This document shows positions 61,813-64,000 of a DNA stretch of 64,000 bases, one piece after another. This stretch comes from Caldovatus sediminis (GTDB lineage Bacteria > Pseudomonadota > Alphaproteobacteria > Acetobacterales > Acetobacteraceae): the NCBI RefSeq assembly GCF_014644455.1, contig NZ_BMKS01000012.1, positions 1 to 64,000 on the forward strand, given 5' to 3'. Within the stretch, counting starts at the first letter, position 1, and each line of letters starts with the position of its first letter. The notes below the pieces were generated by a model. It was given only the letters and a program-made list of their open reading frames with translations, was not told where the DNA came from and did not search any database. A program made the translations under genes and the position numbers.

Positions 61813-62961
61813 TCAGCCGAGGGCGGCGATCGCCGCCGCGCGCCGCTCGGCCCAGGCGGCCTCGAACTCCTGCTGCCCGAGGCTGCGGGCGCCGGGCAGG
61901 AACTGCTCCCAGGCCCGCTTGATGGCCTCGTGGCGGCGCAGGGTGCGCTCCTGCCACTGCTCGTGCTCCGGCGTCCAGATCCCGACGTCCTGGAGATAGC
62001 GCCGCGCGCCGGGGTGGAAGGCCGCATCCATCGGCGGCGTGCCGGCCAGGCGCATCTCCCAGCGCGGCATGATCGGATTGACGTCCTTGTAGAGGTCGAA
62101 GGTCTCGTGGACCGCCTTCATCAGGGCGTAGACCTCCTCCTCGCGGGTTTCGGTCTTCACCGTGATCATCGGGTAGCGGTAGCCCATGACCCAGGCCGGG
62201 TTCTGCTGCGAGAGCCCGGCGCCCACCGTCTCCTGGAAGGGCTCGACGAACGGCACGGCGCGCTGCGCCGCCTGCCAGCCCCGGGCGTTCTGCGGATCGA
62301 GCTCGACCCAGGAGATGCCGCGCGGGCTCGCCTCCAGTTCGCGCAGCACCGCCGTGGCGGGAGCGGCGCCGGCGGCGTCGGCGCGGCCCTCGATCAGCGC
62401 GCGGAGGCTGGCGACGTAGGAGGGGAACTGCACGAGCTGCACGTCGTTCCAGGTGAGGCCGGCGAAGGCCAGCACCGGCTCGACCTTGATGTTCACGGAG
62501 GAATTGGCGGGCACGAAGGCGAAGCGCTTGCCGCGCAGGTGCTCCGGCCTGGTGATCCCGCTCTCGCGCGTGGCGACCACGGAGAAGCCGTTCACCCGGC
62601 CGCAGAGGGTGCGGAACTCCTGCGGGCCCCAGTCGGGCGCGGCGTATTCGTAGAGGCCCTCCACGGCGAAGAAGAGCTCGTTGGCGAGCCAGCCATGGCT
62701 GGCACGGCCCTGGCGCAGCGGCAGCACGCGCCCGATCGAGGTCCCGGAGGGCTGCAGCCGCACCCGCGTGCCGTAGGCCCTTCCCATGGCGTCGGCGATG
62801 GCCGAAGCCTCGACATAGCCGGTCGAGCCGACGTCGTAGACCGACCAGACCATGGTGGAGGGCAGGTCGGGCAGCGGCCGCGGCTGCGCGATGGCCGGGC
62901 GCGCCAGCGCGCCGGCGGCTGCAGCGCCGGCGAGGCCGAAGGTCCTGCGTCGCGTGAGCAT
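61813..62961 (-). CDS. TAXI-family TRAP substrate-binding protein
   Basis: This 382-residue periplasmic receptor has a Tat-like signal peptide (RRRTFGLAGAAAAGALARPA) with cleavage near AIAQ. The TAXI fold begins at TMVWSVYDVGSTGYVEASAI and includes LQPSGTSIGRVLPLRQGRA, the segment that usually carries the ligand-binding residues in this family. The ligand is unknown; characterised TAXI proteins bind glutamate, glutamine or other carboxylates. Start at 62961 after GGGAGA. It is the first gene of the TRAP operon. Confidence 0.92.
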   Translation of the reverse strand: MLTRRRTFGLAGAAAAGALARPAIAQPRPLPDLPSTMVWSVYDVGSTGYVEASAIADAMGRAYGTRVRLQPSGTSIGRVLPLRQGRASHGWLANELFFAVEGLYEYAAPDWGPQEFRTLCGRVNGFSVVATRESGITRPEHLRGKRFAFVPANSSVNIKVEPVLAFAGLTWNDVQLVQFPSYVASLRALIEGRADAAGAAPATAVLRELEASPRGISWVELDPQNARGWQAAQRAVPFVEPFQETVGAGLSQQNPAWVMGYRYPMITVKTETREEEVYALMKAVHETFDLYKDVNPIMPRWEMRLAGTPPMDAAFHPGARRYLQDVGIWTPEHEQWQERTLRRHEAIKRAWEQFLPGARSLGQQEFEAAWAERRAAAIAALG

Positions 62962-63022
62962 GCTGCGTCTCCCATTCGTTCCTTCGGTGGCGCCGCGGTT
63001 GGCGTCGGGCCCCGTTCCGCCT

Positions 63023-63051
63023 GCCTTACGGGAGCGGCAACCGGCAGGCAA
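63023..63051 (-). promoter_or_regulatory. Candidate promoter of the TAXI operon
   Basis: On the minus strand TTGCCT (63051-63046) and TAAGGC (63028-63023) are 17 bases apart. Predicted transcription starts near 63016, about 55 bases before the ATG. The rest of the 62962-63267 gap shows nothing else. Confidence 0.5.
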
Positions 63052-63267
63052 GTCGCGCGAACCGGCATCGGTCCCGTCCGAGGGGGCGCGTTCCGCCGTC
63101 GCCGGGGTCGGGACGGCGCGCCCCCGATCGGCTCCGGACCGGGCCGGGGCGCGGGACGCTTGCCCCCGTCGGACATCGGCGCTTCCCTCGACCGCAAAGA
63201 CGGGAACGCCGGGAGAGGGCCGCCGCATCCCGCGCCCCCCCGGAGAGGATCGGGAGGCAACGCCGCG

Positions 63268-64000
63268 ATGGACCCCATCCCGGGCATGATGATGGACCGG
63301 CCGCTTCTGGTCTCGGCGCTGATCGAGCACGCGGAACGGTTCCACGGCGCGGTGCCCGTCGTCTCGCGCGAGCACGACGGCAGCCTCTTCCGCTACACCT
63401 ACGCCGAGGCGAGCGGCCGCGCGAAGCGGCTCGCCAAGGCCCTGCTGCGCCTCGGCGTGCGGCCCGGCGAGCGGGTGGCGACCATGGCCTGGAACGGCCA
63501 CCGGCACTTCGAGCTCTACTACGGCATCTCCGGCATCGGCGCGGTGATGCACACCATCAACCCGCGGCTGTTCGAGGACCAGATCGCCTACATCGCCAAC
63601 CACGCCGGGGACAGGCTGCTGTTCGTGGACCTCTCGCTGCTGCCGCTGGTCGAGGCGCTGCGCGGGCGGCTGGCGACGATCCGCACCTGCGTCGCGCTCG
63701 CGCCGCGCGCGGCCCTGCCGGCCGGCACGACCCTCCCCGGGCTGCTCAGCTACGAGGAGCTGCTGGAGGCGGAGGACGACGACTTCGCCTGGCCGCAATT
63801 CGACGAGCGCAGCGCCTGCGCGCTCTGCTACACCTCGGGCACCACCGGCCGCCCGCGCGGCGCCCTCTACAGCCACCGCTCGACCGTCCTGCACACGATG
63901 AACTGCTGCGCGGTGGACGGCCACGCCGTCTCCGGCGAGGACTGCGTCCTGCCGGCGGTGCAGATGTATCACGGCAACGCCTGGGGCATCCCCTACTCGG
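63268..64000 (+). CDS. AMP-dependent acyl-CoA ligase, N-terminus
   Basis: This acyl-CoA synthetase is cut by the right edge of the window after 244 codons. It has the N-terminal FRYTYAEASGRAKRLAKALL segment and the P-loop CYTSGTTGRPRGALYSHR (about 187-204), which binds ATP. ACAL/fatty-acyl-CoA synthetases of the medium- or long-chain type, including methylmercaptopropionyl-CoA ligase (DmdB-like), share this opening. The substrate cannot be set without the C-terminus. GGGAGG lies 10 bases before the ATG at 63268; a later ATG cluster (63286-63294) is the alternative. Confidence 0.85.
   Translation, partial: MDPIPGMMMDRPLLVSALIEHAERFHGAVPVVSREHDGSLFRYTYAEASGRAKRLAKALLRLGVRPGERVATMAWNGHRHFELYYGISGIGAVMHTINPRLFEDQIAYIANHAGDRLLFVDLSLLPLVEALRGRLATIRTCVALAPRAALPAGTTLPGLLSYEELLEAEDDDFAWPQFDERSACALCYTSGTTGRPRGALYSHRSTVLHTMNCCAVDGHAVSGEDCVLPAVQMYHGNAWGIPYS

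Noticed and set aside
58707-62027. 1106-residue leftward ORF across tpiA and the TRAP permease
   Set aside because: It is a shadow frame of the permease gene and antisense to tpiA, with low-complexity Arg/Ala/Gly content.

Overview
The window is about 64 kb of very GC-rich, gene-dense DNA. It suggests an alphaproteobacterium of the Acetobacteraceae (Roseomonas-like). Pointers are the codon use, short intergenic gaps with many ATGA overlaps, a Bug-type periplasmic receptor, a TAXI TRAP transporter with fused permease, a one-chain indolepyruvate oxidoreductase, and a ccoNOQPGHIS cluster with FNR/FixK-type sites. The family assignment is inference. No rRNA, tRNA, CRISPR array, insertion sequence or prophage was seen.

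Layout. 0-19 kb is housekeeping and catabolic: the start of a glutaryl-CoA dehydrogenase-like gene, a DEAD-box helicase, methylglyoxal synthase, a tartrate/malate-type dehydrogenase, a quinone oxidoreductase, several small secreted proteins, purB, a TerC-like membrane protein, OsmC, an amidohydrolase, a divergent succinyl-CoA-synthetase-like pair, a Bug receptor and two tandem crotonase-fold proteins. 19.4-31.9 kb is a complete Tad (tight adherence) pilus locus. Three TadE/TadG-type genes point left; flp, cpaA-F, tadB, tadC and a TadD-SPOR fusion point right. 32-37 kb holds pdxA-pdxJ, a SafE-like membrane protein and an M20 peptidase. 37-43 kb is an amino-acid catabolism block: maleylacetoacetate isomerase, isobutyryl-CoA dehydrogenase-like enzyme, fused IorAB and a divergent Lrp regulator. 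43.3-51.4 kb is the cbb3 oxidase operon with its assembly genes plus one extra 65-residue membrane protein. 51.6-64 kb holds a DUF2189 protein, an EF-hand protein, a secreted protein with a duplicated two-cysteine domain, a NeuD-like acyltransferase, trpE-ppiD, divergent tpiA, a TAXI TRAP operon and the start of an acyl-CoA ligase.

How the parts fit. The organism appears to be an aerobe that respires at low oxygen through cbb3 oxidase under FNR/FixK control. A perfect FNR palindrome lies upstream of ccoN, and weaker copies lie upstream of a SafE-like gene and a quinone oxidoreductase gene. It feeds on organic acids and amino acids taken up by TRAP and TTT-type systems and can attach to surfaces with Flp pili. 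The most useful leads are the ccoS-coupled membrane microprotein, the candidate FNR/FixK regulon, a small gene with a promoter and iron-box-like palindrome, a 10-codon leader ORF coupled to a crotonase-fold protein that lacks one catalytic glutamate, and the TadD-SPOR fusion.
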